Positions 39,468 to 54,975 of a stretch of 64,000 bases of DNA are shown piece by piece. Position numbers and translations under genes: made by a program. The stretch lies in the NCBI RefSeq assembly GCF_036320965.1, contig NC_092262.1, positions 1,038,012-1,102,011 of the forward strand. The letters are read 5' to 3'. The notes under the pieces were generated by a model. It was not told the DNA's origin, did not search any database, and saw only the letters and a list, made by a program, of their open reading frames with translations. Source of the DNA: Panulirus ornatus (taxonomy: Eukaryota; Arthropoda; Malacostraca; Decapoda; Palinuridae). How positions within the stretch are numbered: position 1 is the first letter of the stretch; each line of letters begins with the position of its first letter.

Positions 39468-40730
39468 TGTCCTGTCTGACTCTCGTCCCAAGCCTCTCTC
39501 TCACACCTGTCGTGTCTGACTCTCATGCGAATCCTCTCTCTCCTTTCCTGCCTGACTCTCGTCCCAAGCCTCTCTCTCCTGTCCTTCCTCACTCTCGTCC
39601 TAAGCCTCTCTCTCCTGTCCTGCCTTACTCTTGTCACAAGCGTCTCTCTACAGTCCTGCCTGACTCTCGTCCGAAGCCTCTCTCTCCTGTCTTACATTAC
39701 TCTTGTCCCAAGCCTCTCTCTCCTGTCCTGCGTGATTGTCGTTCCAATCATCTCTCTCCTTTCCTGGCTGACTCTCGTCCTAACCCTCTCTCTTCTGTCC
39801 TCCGTGACTCTCGTCCTAATCCTCTCTCTCCTGTCCTGCCTGACTCTCGTCCCAAGCCTCTCTCTCCTGTTTTACCTGACTTTTGTCCTATGCATCTTTC
39901 TCCTGTCCTTCCTGACTCTCGTCCAATGAATCTCTCTCCTGTCCTGCTTGACTCTCTTCCTAAGCCTGTGTCTCTCTCCTGTCCTGCCTGACTCTCGTCC
40001 AAAGCCTATCTCTCTCTCCTGTAATGCCTGAGTCTTGTCGTAAACCTCTATATCCCGTCCTGCCTGCCTCTCGTCACAAGCTACTCTCTCCTTTCCTGCC
40101 TATTCTCGCCCCAACCCTCTCTCTCCTGTCATACCTGACCCTCGTCCCAAGCCTCTCTTTCTTGTCCTGCCTGACTCTCGTCCCAATCCTTTCTCTCCTA
40201 TCCTGCCTTACTCTTGTCCCAAGCGTCTCTCTCCTGTCCTGCCTTACTCTCGTCTTAAGCCTCTCTCTTCTGTCCTGCCTGACTCTCGTCCCAACCCTCT
40301 CTCTCCTGTCCTGCCTGACTCTCATCCCAAGCCTCTCTCCCACACCTGTCGTACCTGACTCTCCTGCGAGTCCTCTCTCTCCTTTCCTGCCTGACTCTCG
40401 TCCCAAGTCTCTCTCTCTTGTCCTTCCTGACTCTCGTCACAAGCCTCTCTCTCCTGTCCTGCCTTACTCTTGTCACAAGCGTCTCTCTACAGTCCTGCCT
40501 GACTCTCGTCCGAGGCCTCTCTCTCCTGTCCTACCTTAGTCTTGTCCCAAGCCTTATTCTCCTGTCCTGAGTGACTGTCGTTCCAATCATGTCTCTCCTT
40601 TCCTTACTGACTCTCGTCCTAAGCCTCTAGTCTTCTGTCCTCCGTGACTCTCGTCCTAATCCTCTCAGTCCTGTCCTGCCTGACTCTCGTCCCAAGCCTC
40701 TCTCTTCTGTTTTGCCTGACTTTTGTCGTA

Positions 40731-40866
<136 letters not shown>

Positions 40867-42637
40867 GTCCTGCATGACTCTCGTCCCAAGCCTCTCTCTC
40901 CGTTCCTGCCTATTCTCCTCCCAACCATCTCTGCTATCCTGCCCGACTCTCGTGAAAAGCCTCTCTCTCCACTCTCCTGCCTAACTTTCGTTCCAAGCCT
41001 CTCTCTCCTGCCCTGCCTGTCTCTCGTCTCAAGCCTCTCTCTCCTGTCTTGACTGACTCTCGTCCCAAGCGTCTCTCTCCTGTCTTGCATGACTCTCGTC
41101 CCAATCCTCTCTCTCTTGTCCTGTCTGACTCTCGTCCTAACCCTCTTTCTCCTGTCCTGCCTGACTTTCGTCCCAAGCCTATCTCTCCTGTCCTGCCTGA
41201 CTCTCGTCCCAAGCCTCTCTCTCTCACCTGTCCTGCCTGACTCTCGTCCCAATTATCTCTCTCCTGTCCTGCCTGACTATCGCCACAAGATTCTCTCTCT
41301 TGTCCTGCCTGACTCTCGACTTAATCTTTTCTCTCCTATTTTGCCTTACTCTCGTCTTAATCCTCTCTCTCCTGTCTTGCTGACTCTCGCCTTAAGCCTC
41401 TCTCTCCTGTCCTGCCTGACTCTAGTCCCAAGCCTCTCTCTCACACCTGTCCTACCTAACTCTCGTCTGAATCCTATCTGTCCTGTCCTGCCTGACTCTC
41501 GTCCCAATCCTTTTTCTCCTCTTCTGCCTTACTCTTGTCCCAAGCGTCTCTCTCCTGTCCTGCCTTACTCTCGTCTTAATCCTCTCTCTCCTGTCTTGCT
41601 GACTCTCGCCTTAAGCCTCTCTCTCCTGTCCTGCCTGACTCTCGTCCCAAGCCTCTCTCTCACACCTGTCGTGCCTGACTCTCGTGCGAATCCTCTCTCT
41701 CCTGTCCTGCCTGACTCTCGTCCCAAGCCTCTCTCTCACACCTTACGTGTCTGATTCTCGTGCGAATCCTCACTCTCCTTTCCTGCCTGTTTCTCGTCCC
41801 ATGCCTCTCTCTAATGTCCTTCCTGACTCTCGTCCTAAGCCTCTCTCTCCTGTCCTGCCTTACTCTTGTCACAAGCGTCTCTCTACTGTCGTGCCGAACT
41901 TTCGTCCGAAGCCTTTCTCTCCTGTCCTACCTTAGTCTTGTCCCAAGCCTCTCTCTCCTGTCAAGCGTGACTCTCGTCCCAATATTTTATCTCCTATCCT
42001 GCCTTACTCTTGTCCCAAGCGTCTCTCTCCTGTCCTGCCTTACTCTCGTCTTACGCCTCTCTCTCCTGTCTAACCTGACTCTCGTCCCTACCCTCTCTCT
42101 CCTGTCCTGCCTAACTCTCGTCCCAAGACTCTATCTCACACCTGTCGTGTCTGACTCTCATGCGAATCCTCTCTCTCCTTTCCTACCTGACTCTCGTCCT
42201 AAGCCTCTCTCTCCTGTCCTGCCTTCCTCTTGTCACAAGCGTCTGTCTACAGTCCTGCCTGACTCTCGTCCGATGCCTCTCTCTCCTGTCTTACCTTACT
42301 CTTGTCCCAAGCCTCCCTCTCCTGTCAAGCGTGATTGTCGTTCAAATTATCTCTCTCCTTTCCTGGCTGACTCTCGTCCTAAGCCACTCTCTTCTGTCCT
42401 CCGTGACTCTCGTCCTAATCCTCTCTGTCCTGTCCTGCCTGACTCTCGTCCCAAGCCTCTCTCTCCTGTTTTAATTGACTTTTGTCCTATGCATCTATCT
42501 CCTGTCCTTCCTGACTCTCGTACAATGAATCTCTCTCCTGTCCTGCTTGACTCTCGTCCTAAGCCTATGTCTCTCTCCTGTCCTGCCTGACTCTCGTCCC
42601 AAGCCTCTCTCTTCTGTTTTCCCTGACTTTTGTCGTA

Positions 42638-42755
<118 letters not shown>

Positions 42756-44017
42756 GTCCTGCCTGACTCTCGTCCCAAGCCTCTCTCTCACACCTGTCGT
42801 GTCTGACTCTCATGCGAATCCTCTCTCTTATTTCCTGCCTGACTCTCGTCCCAAGACTCTCTCTTCTGTCCTTCCTGACTCTCGTCCTAAGCCTCTCTCT
42901 CCTGTCCTGCCTTACTCTTGTCACAAGCGTCTCTCTACAGTCCTGCCTGACTCTCGTCCGAAGCCTCTCTCTCCTGTCTTCCATTACTCTTGTCCCAAGC
43001 CTCTCTCTCCTGTCCTGCGTGATTGTCGTTCCAATCATCCATCTCCTTTCCTGGCTGACTCTCGTCCTAACCCTCTCTCTTCTGTCCTCCGTGACTCTCG
43101 TCCTAATCCTCTCTATCCTGTCCTGCCTGACTCTCGTCCCAAGCCTCTCTCTCCTATTTTACCTGACTTTTGTCCTATGCATCTTTCTCCTGTCCTTCCT
43201 TACTCTCGTCCAATGAATCTCTCTCCTGTCCTGCTTGACTCTCTTCCTAAGCCTGTGTCTCTCTCCTGTCCTGCCTGACTCTCGTCCAAAGCCTATCTCT
43301 CTCTCCTGTAATGCCTGAGTCTTGTCGTAAACCTCTATATCCCGTCCTGCCTGCCTCTCGTCACAAGCTACTCTCTCCTTTCCTGCCTATTCTCGCCCCA
43401 ACCCTCTCTCTCCTGTCATACCTGACCCTCGTCCCAAGCCTCTCTTTCTTGTCCTGCCTGACTCTCGTCCCAATCCTTTCTCTCCTATCCTGCCTGACTC
43501 TTGTCCCAAGCGTCTCTCTCCTTTCCTGCCTTACTCTCGTCTTAAGCCTCTCTCTTCTGTCCTGCCTGACTCTCGTCCCAACCCTCTCTCTCCTGTCCTG
43601 CCTGACTCTCATCCCAAGCCTCTCTCCCACACCTGTCGTACGTGACTCTCCTGCGATTCCTCTCTCTCCTTTCCTGCCTGACTCTCGTCCCAAGTCTCTC
43701 TCTCTTGTCCTTCCTGACTCTCGTCACAAGCCTCTCTCTCCTGTCCTGCCTTACTCTTGTCACAAGCGTCTCTCTACAGTCCTGCGTGACTCTCCTCCGA
43801 GGCCTCTCTCTCCTGTCCTACCTTAGTCTTTTCCCAAGCCTTATTCTCCTGTGCTGAGTGACTGCCGTTCCAATCATGTCTCTCCTTTCATTATTGACTC
43901 TCGTCCTAAGCTTCTAGTCTTCTGTCCTCCGTGACTCTCGTCTTAATCCTCTCAATCCTGTCCTGCTTGACTCTCGTCCCAAGCCTCTCTCTTCTGTTTT
44001 GCCTGACTTTTGTCGTA

Positions 44018-44151
<134 letters not shown>

Positions 44152-45627
44152 GTCCTTCATAACTCTCGTTCCAAGCCTCTCTCTCCGTTCCTGCCTATTT
44201 TCCTCCCAACCATCTCTGCTATCCTGCCCGACTCTCGTGAAAAGCCTCTCTCTCCACTCTCCTGCCTAACTTTCGTTCCAAGCCTCTCTCTCCTGCCCTG
44301 CCTGTCTCTCGTCCCAAGCCTCTCTCTCCTGTCTTGACTGACTCTCGTCCCAATCGTCTCTCTCCTGTCCTGCATGACTCTCGTCCCAATCCTCTCTCTC
44401 CTGTCCTGTCTGACTCTCGTCCTAACCCTCTTTCTCCTGTCCTGCCTGACTTTCGTCCCAAGCCTATCTCTCCTGTCCTGCCTGACTCTCGTCCCAAGCC
44501 TCTCTCTCTCACCTGTCCTGCCTGACTCTCGTCCCAATTATCTCTCTCCTGTCCTGCCTGACTATCGCCACAAGATTCTCTCTCTTGTCCTGCCTGACTC
44601 TCGACCTAATCTTTTCTCTCCTATTTTGCCTTACTCTCGTCTTAATCCTCTGTCTCCTGTCTTGCTGACTCTCGCCTTAAGCCTCTCTCTCCTGTCCTGC
44701 CTGACTCTCGTCCCAAGCCTCTCTCTCACACCTTACGTGTCTGACTCTCGTGCGAATCCTCACTCTCCTTTCCTTCCTGTTTCTCGTCCCATGCCTCTCT
44801 CTAATGTCCTTCCTGACTCTCGTCCTAAGCCTCTCTCTCCTCTCCTGCCTTACTCTTGTCACAAGCGTCTCTCTACTGTCGTGCCGAACTTTCGTCCGAA
44901 GCCTTTCTCTCCTGTCCTACCTTAGTCTTGTCCCAAGCCTCTCTCTCCTGTCAAGCGTGACTCTCGTCCCAATATTTTATCTCCTATCCTGCCTTACTCT
45001 TGTCCCAAGCGTTTCTCTCCTGTCCTGCCTTACTCTCGTCTTACGCCTCTCTCTCCTGTCTAACCTGACTCTCGTCCCTACCCTCTCTCTCCTGTCCTGC
45101 CTAACTCTCGTCCCAAGACTCTATCTCACACCTGTCGTGTCTGACTCTCATGCGAATCCTCTCTCTCCTTTCCTACCTGACTCTCGTCCTAAGCCTCTCT
45201 CTCCTGTCCTGCCTTCCTCTTGTCACAAGCGTCTGTCTACAGTCCTGCCTGACTCTCGTCCGATGCCTCTCTCTCCTGTCTTACCTTACTCTTGTCCCAA
45301 GCCTCCCTCTCCTGTCAAGCGTGATTGTCGTTCAAATTATCTCTCTCCTTTCCTGGCTGACTCTCGTCCTAAGCCACTCTCTTCTGTCCTCCGTGACTCT
45401 CGTCCTAATCCTCTCTGTCCTGTCCTGCCTGACTCTCGTCCCAAGCCTCTCTCTCCTGTTTTAATTGACTTTTGTCCTATGCATCTATCTCCTGTCCTTC
45501 CTGACTCTCGTACAATGAATCTCTCTCCTGTCCTGCTTGACTCTCGTCCTAAGCCTATGTCTCTCTCCTGTCCTGCCTGACTCTCGTCCCAAGCCTCTCT
45601 CTTCTGTTTTCCCTGACTTTTGTCGTA

Positions 45628-45743
<116 letters not shown>

Positions 45744-47006
45744 GTCCTGCCTGACTCTCGTCCCAAGCCTCTCTCTCACACCTGTCGTGTCTGACTCTCA
45801 TGCGAATCCTCTCTCTTATTTCCTGCCTGACTCTCGTCCCAAGCCTCTCTCTCCTGTCCCTCCTCACTCTCGTCCTAAGCCTCTCTCTCCTGTCCTGCCT
45901 TACTCTTGTCACAAGCGTCTCTCTACAGTCCTGCCTGACTCTCGTCCGAAGCCTTTCTCTCCTGTCTTACATTACTCTTCTCCCAAGCCTCTCTCTCCTG
46001 TCCTGCGTGATTGTCGTTCCAATCATCTCTCTACTTTCCTGGCTAACTCTCGTCCTAACCCTCTCTCTTCTGTCCTCCATGACTCTCGTCCTAATCCTCT
46101 CTGTCCTGTCCTGCCTGACTCTCGTCCAAAGCCTCTTTCTCCTGTTTTACCTGACTTTTGTCCTATGCATCTTTCTCCTGTCCTTCCTTACTCTCGTCCA
46201 ATGAATCTCTCTCCTGTCCTGCTTGACTCTCTTCCTAAGCCTGTGTCTCTCTCCTGTCCTGCCTGACTCTCGTCCAAAGCCTATCTCTCTCTCCTGTAAT
46301 GCCTGAGTCTTGTCGTAAACCTCTATATCCCGTCCTGCCTGCCTCTCGTCACAAGCTACTCTCTCCTTTCCTGCCTATTCTCGCCCCAACCCTCTCTCTC
46401 CTGTCATACCTGACCCTCGTCCCAAGCCTCTCTTTCTTCTCCTGCCTGACTCTCGTCCCAATCCTTTCTCTCCTATCCTGCCTTACTCTTGTTCCAAGCG
46501 TCTCTCTCCTGTCTTGCCTTACTCTCGTCTTAAGCCTCTCTCTTCTGTCCTGCCTGACTCTCGTCCCAACCCTCTCTCTCCTGTCCTGCCTGACTCTCAT
46601 CCCAAGCCTCTCTCCCACACCTGTCGTACGTGACTCTCCTGCGATTCCTCTCTCTCCTTTCCTGCCTGACTCTCGTCCCAAGTCTCTCTCTCTTGTCCTT
46701 CCTGACTCTCGTCACAAGCCTCTCTCTCCTGTCCTGCCTTACTCTTGTCACAAGCGTCTCTCTACAGTCATGCGTGACTCTCCTCCGAGGCCTCTCTCTC
46801 CTGTCCTACCTTAGTCTTGTCCCAAGCCTTATTCTCCTGTCCTGAGTGACTGTCGTTCCAATCATGTCTCTCCTTTCCTTACTGACTCTCGTCCTAAGCC
46901 TATAGTCTTCTGTCCTCCGTGACTCTCGTCCATAATCCTCTCAGTCCTGTGCTGCCTGACTCTAGTCCCAAGCCTCTCTCTTCTGTTTTGCCTGACTTTT
47001 GTCCTA

Positions 47007-47139
<133 letters not shown>

Positions 47140-48916
47140 GTCCTGCATGACTCTCGTCCCAAGCCTCTCTCTCCGTTCCTGCCTATTTTCCTCCCAACCA
47201 TCTCTGCTATCCTGCCCGACTCTCGTGAAAAGCCTCTCTCTCCACTCTCCTGCCTAACTTTCGTTCCAAGCCTCTCTCTCCTGCCCTGCCTGTCTCTCGT
47301 CTCAAGCCTCTCTCTCCTGTCTTGACTGACTCTCGTCCCAAGCGTCTCTCTCCTGTCTTGCATGACTCTCGTCCCAATCCTCTCTCTCTTGTCCTGTCTG
47401 ACTCTCGTCCTAACCCTCTTTCTCCTGTCCTGCCTGACTTTCGTCCCAAGCCCTATCTCTCCTGTCCTGCCTGACTCTCGTCCCAAGCCTCTCTCTCTCA
47501 CCTGTCCTGCCTGACTCTCGTCCCAATTATCTCTCTCCTGTCCTGCCTGACTATCGCCACAAGATTCTCTCTCTTGTCCTGCCTGACTCTCGACTTAATC
47601 TTTTCTCTCCTATTTTGCCTTACTCTCGTCTTAATCCTCTGTCTCCTGTCTTGCTGACTCTCGCCTTAAGCCTCTCTCTCCTGTCCTGCCTGACTCTATT
47701 CCCAAGCCTTTCTCTCACACCTGTCCTACCTAACTCTCGTCAGAATCCTATCTGTCCTGTCCTACCTGACTCTCGTCCCAATCCTTTCTCTCCTCTTCTG
47801 CCTTACTCTTGTCCCAAGCGTCTCTCTCCTGTCCTGCCTTACTTTCGTCTTAATCCTCTCTCTCCTGTCTTGCTGACTCTCGCCTTAAGCCTCTCTCTCC
47901 TGTCCTGCATGACTCTCGTCCCAAGCCTCTCTCTCACACCTGTCGTGCCTAACTCTCGTGCGAATCCTCTCTCTCCTGTCCTGCCTGACTCTCGTCCCAA
48001 GCCTCTCTCTCACACCTTACGTGTCTGACTCTCGTGCGAATCCTCACTCTCCTTTCCTTCCTGTTTCTCGTCCCATGCCTCTCTCTAATGTCCTTCCTGA
48101 CTCTCGTCCTAAGCCTCTCTCTCCTCTCCTGCCTTACTCTTGTCACAAGCGTCTCTCTACTGTCGTGCCGAACTTTCGTCCGAAGCCTTTCTCTCCTGTC
48201 CTACCTTAGTCTTGTCCCAAGCCTCTCTCTCCTGTCAAGCGTGACTCTCGTCCCAATATTTTATCTCCTATCCTGCCTTACTCTTGTCCCAAGCGTTTCT
48301 CTCCTGTCCTGCCTTACTCTCGTCTTACGCCTCTCTCTCCTGTCTAACCTGACTCTCGTCCCTACCCTCTCTCTCCTGTCCTGCCTAACTCTCGTCCCAA
48401 GACTCTATCTCACACCTGTCGTGTCTGACTCTCATGCGAATCCTCTCTCTCCTTTCCTACCTGACTCTCGTCCTAAGCCTCTCTCTCCTGTCCTGCCTTC
48501 CTCTTGTCACAAGCGTCTGTCTACAGTCCTGCCTGACTCTCGTCCGATGCCTCTCTCTCCTGTCTTACCTTACTCTTGTCCCAAGCCTCCCTCTCCTGTC
48601 AAGCGTGATTGTCGTTCAAATTATCTCTCTCCTTTCCTGGCTGACTCTCGTCCTAAGCCACTCTCTTCTGTCCTCCGTGACTCTCGTCCTAATCCTCTCT
48701 GTCCTGTCCTGCCTGACTCTCGTCCCAAGCCTCTCTCTCCTGTTTTAATTGACTTTTGTCCTATGCATCTATCTCCTGTCCTTCCTGACTCTCGTACAAT
48801 GAATCTCTCTCCTGTCCTGCTTGACTCTCGTCCTAAGCCTATGTCTCTCTCCTGTCCTGCCTGACTCTCGTCCCAAGCCTCTCTCTTCTGTTTTCCCTGA
48901 CTTTTGTCGTATGCAT

Positions 48917-49023
<107 letters not shown>

Positions 49024-50287
49024 GTCCTGCCTGACTCTCGTCCCAAGCCTCTCTCTCACACCTGTCGTGTCTGACTCTCATGCGAATCCTCTCTCTTATT
49101 TCCTGCCTGACTCTCGTCCCAAGCCTCTCTCTCCTGTCCCTCCTCACTCTCGTCCTAAGCCTCTCTCTCCTGTCCTGCCTTACTCTTGTCACAAGCGTCT
49201 CTCTACAGTCCTGCCTGACTCTCGTCCGAAGCCTTTCTCTCCTGTCTTACATTACTCTTCTCCCAAGCCTCTCTCTCCTGTCCTGCGTGATTGTCGTTCC
49301 AATCATCTCTCTCCTTTCCTGGCTAACTCTCGTCCTAACCCTCTCTCTTCTGTCCTCCATGACTCTCGTCCTAATCCTCTCTGTCCTGTCCTGCCTGACT
49401 CTCGTCCAAAGCCTCTCTCTCCTGTTTTACCTGACTTTTGTCCTATGCATCTTTCTCCTGTCCTTCCTTACTCTCGTCCAATGAATCTCTCTCCTGTCCT
49501 GCTTGACTCTCTTCCTAAGCCTGTGTCTCTCTCCTGTCCTGCCTGACTCTCGTCCAAAGCCTATCTCTCTCTCCTGTAATGCCTGAGTCTTGTCGTAAAC
49601 CTCTATATCCCGTCCTGGCCTGCCTCTCGTCACAAGCTACTCTCTCCTTTCCTGCCTATTCTCGCCCCAACCCTCTCTCTCCTGTCATACCTGACACTCG
49701 TCCCAAGCCTCTCTTTCTTCTCCTGCCTGACTCTCGTCCCAATCCTTTCTCTCCTATCCTGCCTTACTCTTGTTCCAAGCGTCTCTCTCCTGTCCTGCCT
49801 TACTCTCGTCTTAAGCCTCTCTCTTCTGTCCTGCCTGACTCTCGTCCCAACCCTCTCTCTCCTGTCCTGCCTGACTCTCATCCCAAGCCTCTCTCCCACA
49901 CCTGTCGTACGTGACTCTCCTGCGATTCCTCTCTCTCCTTTCCTGCCTGACTCTCGTCCCAAGTCTCTCTCTCTTGTCCTTCCTGACTCTCGTCACAAGC
50001 CTCTCTCTCCTGTCCTGCCTTACTCTTGTCACAAGCGTCTCTCTACAGTCATGCGTGACTCTCCTCCGAGGCCTCTCTCTCCTGTCCTACCTTAGTCTTG
50101 TCCCAAGCCTTATTCTCCTGTCCTGAGTGACTGTCGTTCCAATCATGTCTCTCCTTTCCTTACTGACTCTCGTCCTAAGCCTATAGTCTTCTGTCCTCCG
50201 TGACTCTCGTCCATAATCCTCTCAGTACTGTGCTGCCTGACTCTCGTCCCAAGCCTCTCTCTTCTGTTTTGCCTGACTTTTGTCCTA

Positions 50288-50439
<152 letters not shown>

Positions 50440-53012
50440 GTCCTGCATGACTCTCGTCCCAAGCCTCTCTCTCCGTTCCTGCCTATTCTCCTCCCAACCA
50501 TCTCTGCTATCCTGCCCGACTCTCGTGAAAAGCCTCTCTCTCCACTCTCCTGCCTAACTTTCGTTCCAAGCCTCTCTCTCCTGCCCTGCCTGTCTCTCGT
50601 CCCAAGCCTCTCTCTCCTGTCTTGACTGACTCTCGTCCCAAGCGTCTCTGTCCTGTCCTGCCTGACTCTCGTCCCAATCCTCTCTCTCCTGTCCTGTCTG
50701 ACTCTCGTCCTAACTCTCTTTCTCCTGTCCTGCCTGACTTTCGTCCCAAGCCTATCTCTCCTGTCCTGCCTGACTCTCGTCCCAAGCCTCTCTCTCTCAC
50801 CTGTCCTGCCTGACTCTCGTCCCAATTATCTCTCTCCTGTCCTGCCTGACTATCGCCACAAGATTCTCTCTCTTGTCCTGCCTGACTCTCGACTTAATCT
50901 TTTCTCTCCTATTTTGCCTTACTCTCGTCTTAATCCTCTGTCTCCTGTCTTGCTGACTCTCGCCTTAAGCCTCTCTCTCCTGTCCTGCCTGACTCTATTC
51001 CCAAGCCTTCTCTCACACCTGTCCTACCTAACTCTCGTCAGAATCCTATCTGTCCTGTCCTGCCTGACTCTCGTCCGAATCCTTTTTTTCCTCTTCTGCC
51101 TTACTCTTGTCCCAAGCGTCTCTCTCCTGTCCTGCCTTACTCTCGTCTTAATCCTCTCTCTCCTGTCTTGCTGACTCTCGCCTTAAGCCTCTCTCTCCTG
51201 TCCTGCATGACTCTCGTCCCAAGCCTCTCTCTCACACCTGTCGTGCCTAACTCTCGTGCGAATCCTCTCTCTCCTGTCCTGCCTGACTCTCGTCCCAAGC
51301 CTCTCTCTCACACCTTACGTGTCTGACTCTCGTGCGAATCCTCACTCTCCTTTCCTTCCTGTTTCTCGTCCCATGCCTCTCTCTAATTTCCTTCCTGACT
51401 CTCGTCCTAAGCCTCTCTCTCCTCTCCTGCCTTACTCTTGTCACAAGCGTCTCTCTACTGTCGTGCCGAACTTTCGTCCGAAGCCTTTCTCTCCTGTCCT
51501 ACCTTAGTCTTGTCCCAAGCCTCTCTCTCCTGTCAAGCGTGACTCTCGTCCCAATATTTTATCTCCTATCCTGCCTTACTCTTGTCCCAAGCGTTTCTCT
51601 CCTGTCCTGCCTTACTCTCGTCTTACGCCTCTCTCTCCTGTCTAACCTGACTCTCGTCCCTACCCTCTCTCTCCTGTCCTGCCTAACTCTCGTCCCAAGA
51701 CTCTCTCTCACACCTGTCGTGTCTGACTCTCATGCGAATCCTCTCTCTTATTTCCTGCCTGACTCTCGTCCCAAGCCTCTCTCTCCTGTCCTTCCTCACT
51801 CTCGTCCTAAGCCTCTCTCTCCTGTCCTGCCTTACTCTTGTCACAAGCGTCTCTCTACAGTCCTGCCTGACTCTCGTCCGAAGCCTCTCTCTCCTGTCTT
51901 ACATTACTCTTCTCTCAAGCCTCTCTCTCCTGTCCTGCGTGATTGTCGTTCCAATCATCTCTCTCCTTTCCTGGCTAACTCTCGTCCTAACCCCCTCTCT
52001 TCTGTCCTCCATGACCCTCGTCCTAATCCTCTCTGTCCTGCCCTGCCTGACTCTCGTCCAAAGCCTCTCTCTCCTGTTTTACCTGACTTTTGTCCTATGC
52101 ATCTTTCTCCTGTCCTTCCTTACTCTCGTCCAATGAATCTCTCTCCTGTCCTGCTTGACTCTCTTCCTAAGCCTGTGTCTCTCTCCTGTCCTGCCTGACT
52201 CTCGTCCAAAGCCTATCTCTCTCTCCTGTAATGCCTGAGTCTTGTCGTAAACCTCTATATCCCGTCCTGCCTGCCTCTCGTCACAAGCTACTCTCTCCTT
52301 TCCTGCCTATTCTCGCCCCAACCCTCTCTCTCCTGTCATACCTGACCCTCGTCCCAAGCCTCTCTTTCTTGTCCTGCCTGACTCTCGTCCCAATCCTTTC
52401 TCTCCTATCCTGCATTACTCTTGTCCCAAGCGTCTCTCTCCTGTCATGTCTTACTCTCGTCTTAAGCCCCTCTCTTCTGTCCTGCCTGACTCTTGTCTCA
52501 ACCCTCTCTCTCCTGTCCTGCCTGACTCTCGTCCCAAGCCTCTCTCCCACACCTGTCGTACCTGACTCTCCTGCGAGTCCTCTCTCTCCTTTCCTGCCAG
52601 ACTCTCATCCCAAGCCTCTCTCCCACACCTGTCGTACCTGACTCTCCTGCGAGTCCTCTCTCTCCTTTCCTGCCTGACTCTCGTCCCAAGTCTCTCTCTC
52701 TTGTCCTTCCTCACTCTCGTCCCAAGCCTTTCTCTCCTGTCCTGCCTTACTCTTGTCACAAGCGTCTCTCTACAGTCCTGCCTGACTTTCGTCCAAGGCC
52801 TCTCTCTCCTGTCCTACCTTAGTCTTGTCCCAAGCCTTATTCTCCTGTCCTGCGTGACTGTCGTTCCAATCATGTCTCTCCTTTCCTTACTGACTCTCGT
52901 CCTAATCCTCTCTCTTCTGTCCTCCTTGATTCTCGTCCTAATCCTCTCAGTTCTGTCCTGACTGACATTCGTCCCAAGCCTCTCTCTTCTGTTTTGCCTG
53001 ACTTTTGTCCTA

Positions 53013-53169
<157 letters not shown>

Positions 53170-54831
53170 CTGTCCTGCATGACTCTCGTCCCAAGCCTCT
53201 CTCTCCGTTCCTGCCTATTCTCCTCCCAACCATCTCTGCTATCCTGCCCGACTCTCGTGAAAAGCCTCTCTCTCCACTCTCCTGCCTAACTTTCGTTCCA
53301 AGCCTCTCTCTCCTGCCCTGCCTGTCTCTCGTCCCAAGCCTCTCTCTCCTGTCTTGACTGACTCTCGTCCCAAGCGTCTCTCTCCTGTCCTGCCTGACTC
53401 TCGTCCCAATCCTCTCTCTCCTGTCCTGTCTGACTCTCGTCCTAACCCTCTTTCTCCTGTCCTGCCTGACTTTTGTCCCAAGCCTATCTCTCCTGTCCTG
53501 CCTGACTCTCGTCCCAAGCCTCTCTCTCTCACCTGTCCTGCCTGACTCTCGTCCCAATTATCTCTCTCCTGTCCTGCCTGACTCTCGTCCCAAGCCTCTC
53601 TCTCCTGTCCTTCCTGACTCTCGTCCTAAGCCTCTCTCTCCTGTCCTGCCTTACTCTTGTCACAAACGTCTCTCTACAGTCCTGCCTGACTCTCGTCCGA
53701 AGCCTCTCTCTCCTGTCTTACATTACTCTTCTCCCAAGCCTCTCTCTCCTGTCCTGCGTGATTGTCGTTCCAATCATCTCTCTCCTTTCCCAGCTAACTC
53801 TCGTCCTAACCCTCTCTCTTCTGTCCTCCATGACTCTCGTCCTAATCCTCTCTTTCCTGTCCTGCCTGACTCTCGTCCCAAGCCTCTCTCTCCTGTTTTA
53901 CCTGACTTTTGTCCTATGCATCTTTCTCCTGTCCTTCCTTACTCTCGTCCAATGAATCTCTCTCCTTTCCTGCTTGACTCTCTTCCTAAGCCTGTGTCTC
54001 TCTCCTGTCCTGCCTGACTCTCGTCCAAAGCCTATCTCTCTCTCCTGTAATGCCTGAGTCTTGTCGTAAACCTCTATATCCCGTCCTGCCTGCCTCTCGT
54101 CACAAGCTACTCTCTCCTTTCCTGCCTATTCTCGATCCAACCCTCTCTCTCCTGTCATACCTGACCCTCGTCCCAAGCCTCTCTTTCTTGTCCTGCCTGA
54201 CTCTCGTCCCAATCCTTTCTCTCCTATCCTGCCTTACTCTTGTCCCAAGCGTCTCTCTCCTGTCATGCCTTACTCTCGTCTTAAGCCTCTCTCTTCTGTC
54301 CTGCCTGACTCTCGTCCCAACCCTCTGTCTCCTGTCCTGCCTGACTCTCGTCCCAAGCCTCTCTCCAACACCTATCGTACCTGACTCTCCTGCGAGTCCT
54401 CTCTCTCCTTTCGTGCCTGACTCTCGTCCCAAGCCTCTCTCCCACACCTATCGTACCTGACTCTCCTGCGAGTCCTCTCTCTTCTTTCCTGCCTGACTCT
54501 CGTCCCAAGTCTCTCTCTCTTGTCCTTCCTGACTTTCGTCCCAAGCCTCTCTCTCCTGTCCTGCCTTACTCTTGTCACAAGCGTCTCTCTACAGTCCTGC
54601 CTGACTCTCGTCCAAGGCCTCTCTCTCCTGTCCTACCTTAGTCTTGTCCCAAGCCTGATTCTCCTGTCCTGCGTGACTGTCGTTCCAATCATGTCTCTCC
54701 TTTCCTTACTGACTCTCGTCCTAATCCTCTCTCTTCTGTCCTCCTTGACTCTCGTCCTAATCCTCTCAGTTCTGTCCTGCCTGACTCTCGTCCCAAGCCT
54801 CTCTCTTCTGTTTTGCCTGACTTTTGTGTTA

Positions 54832-54975
<144 letters not shown>

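Noticed and set aside
51332..52198. Long plus-strand reading frame of 288 codons, Leu/Ser/Pro-rich, like many others in the satellite
   Set aside because: It has the 12-residue period of the 36-bp monomer, appears in several frames and on both strands, and near-identical versions recur in each higher-order unit. No splice, promoter or conserved domain is visible.
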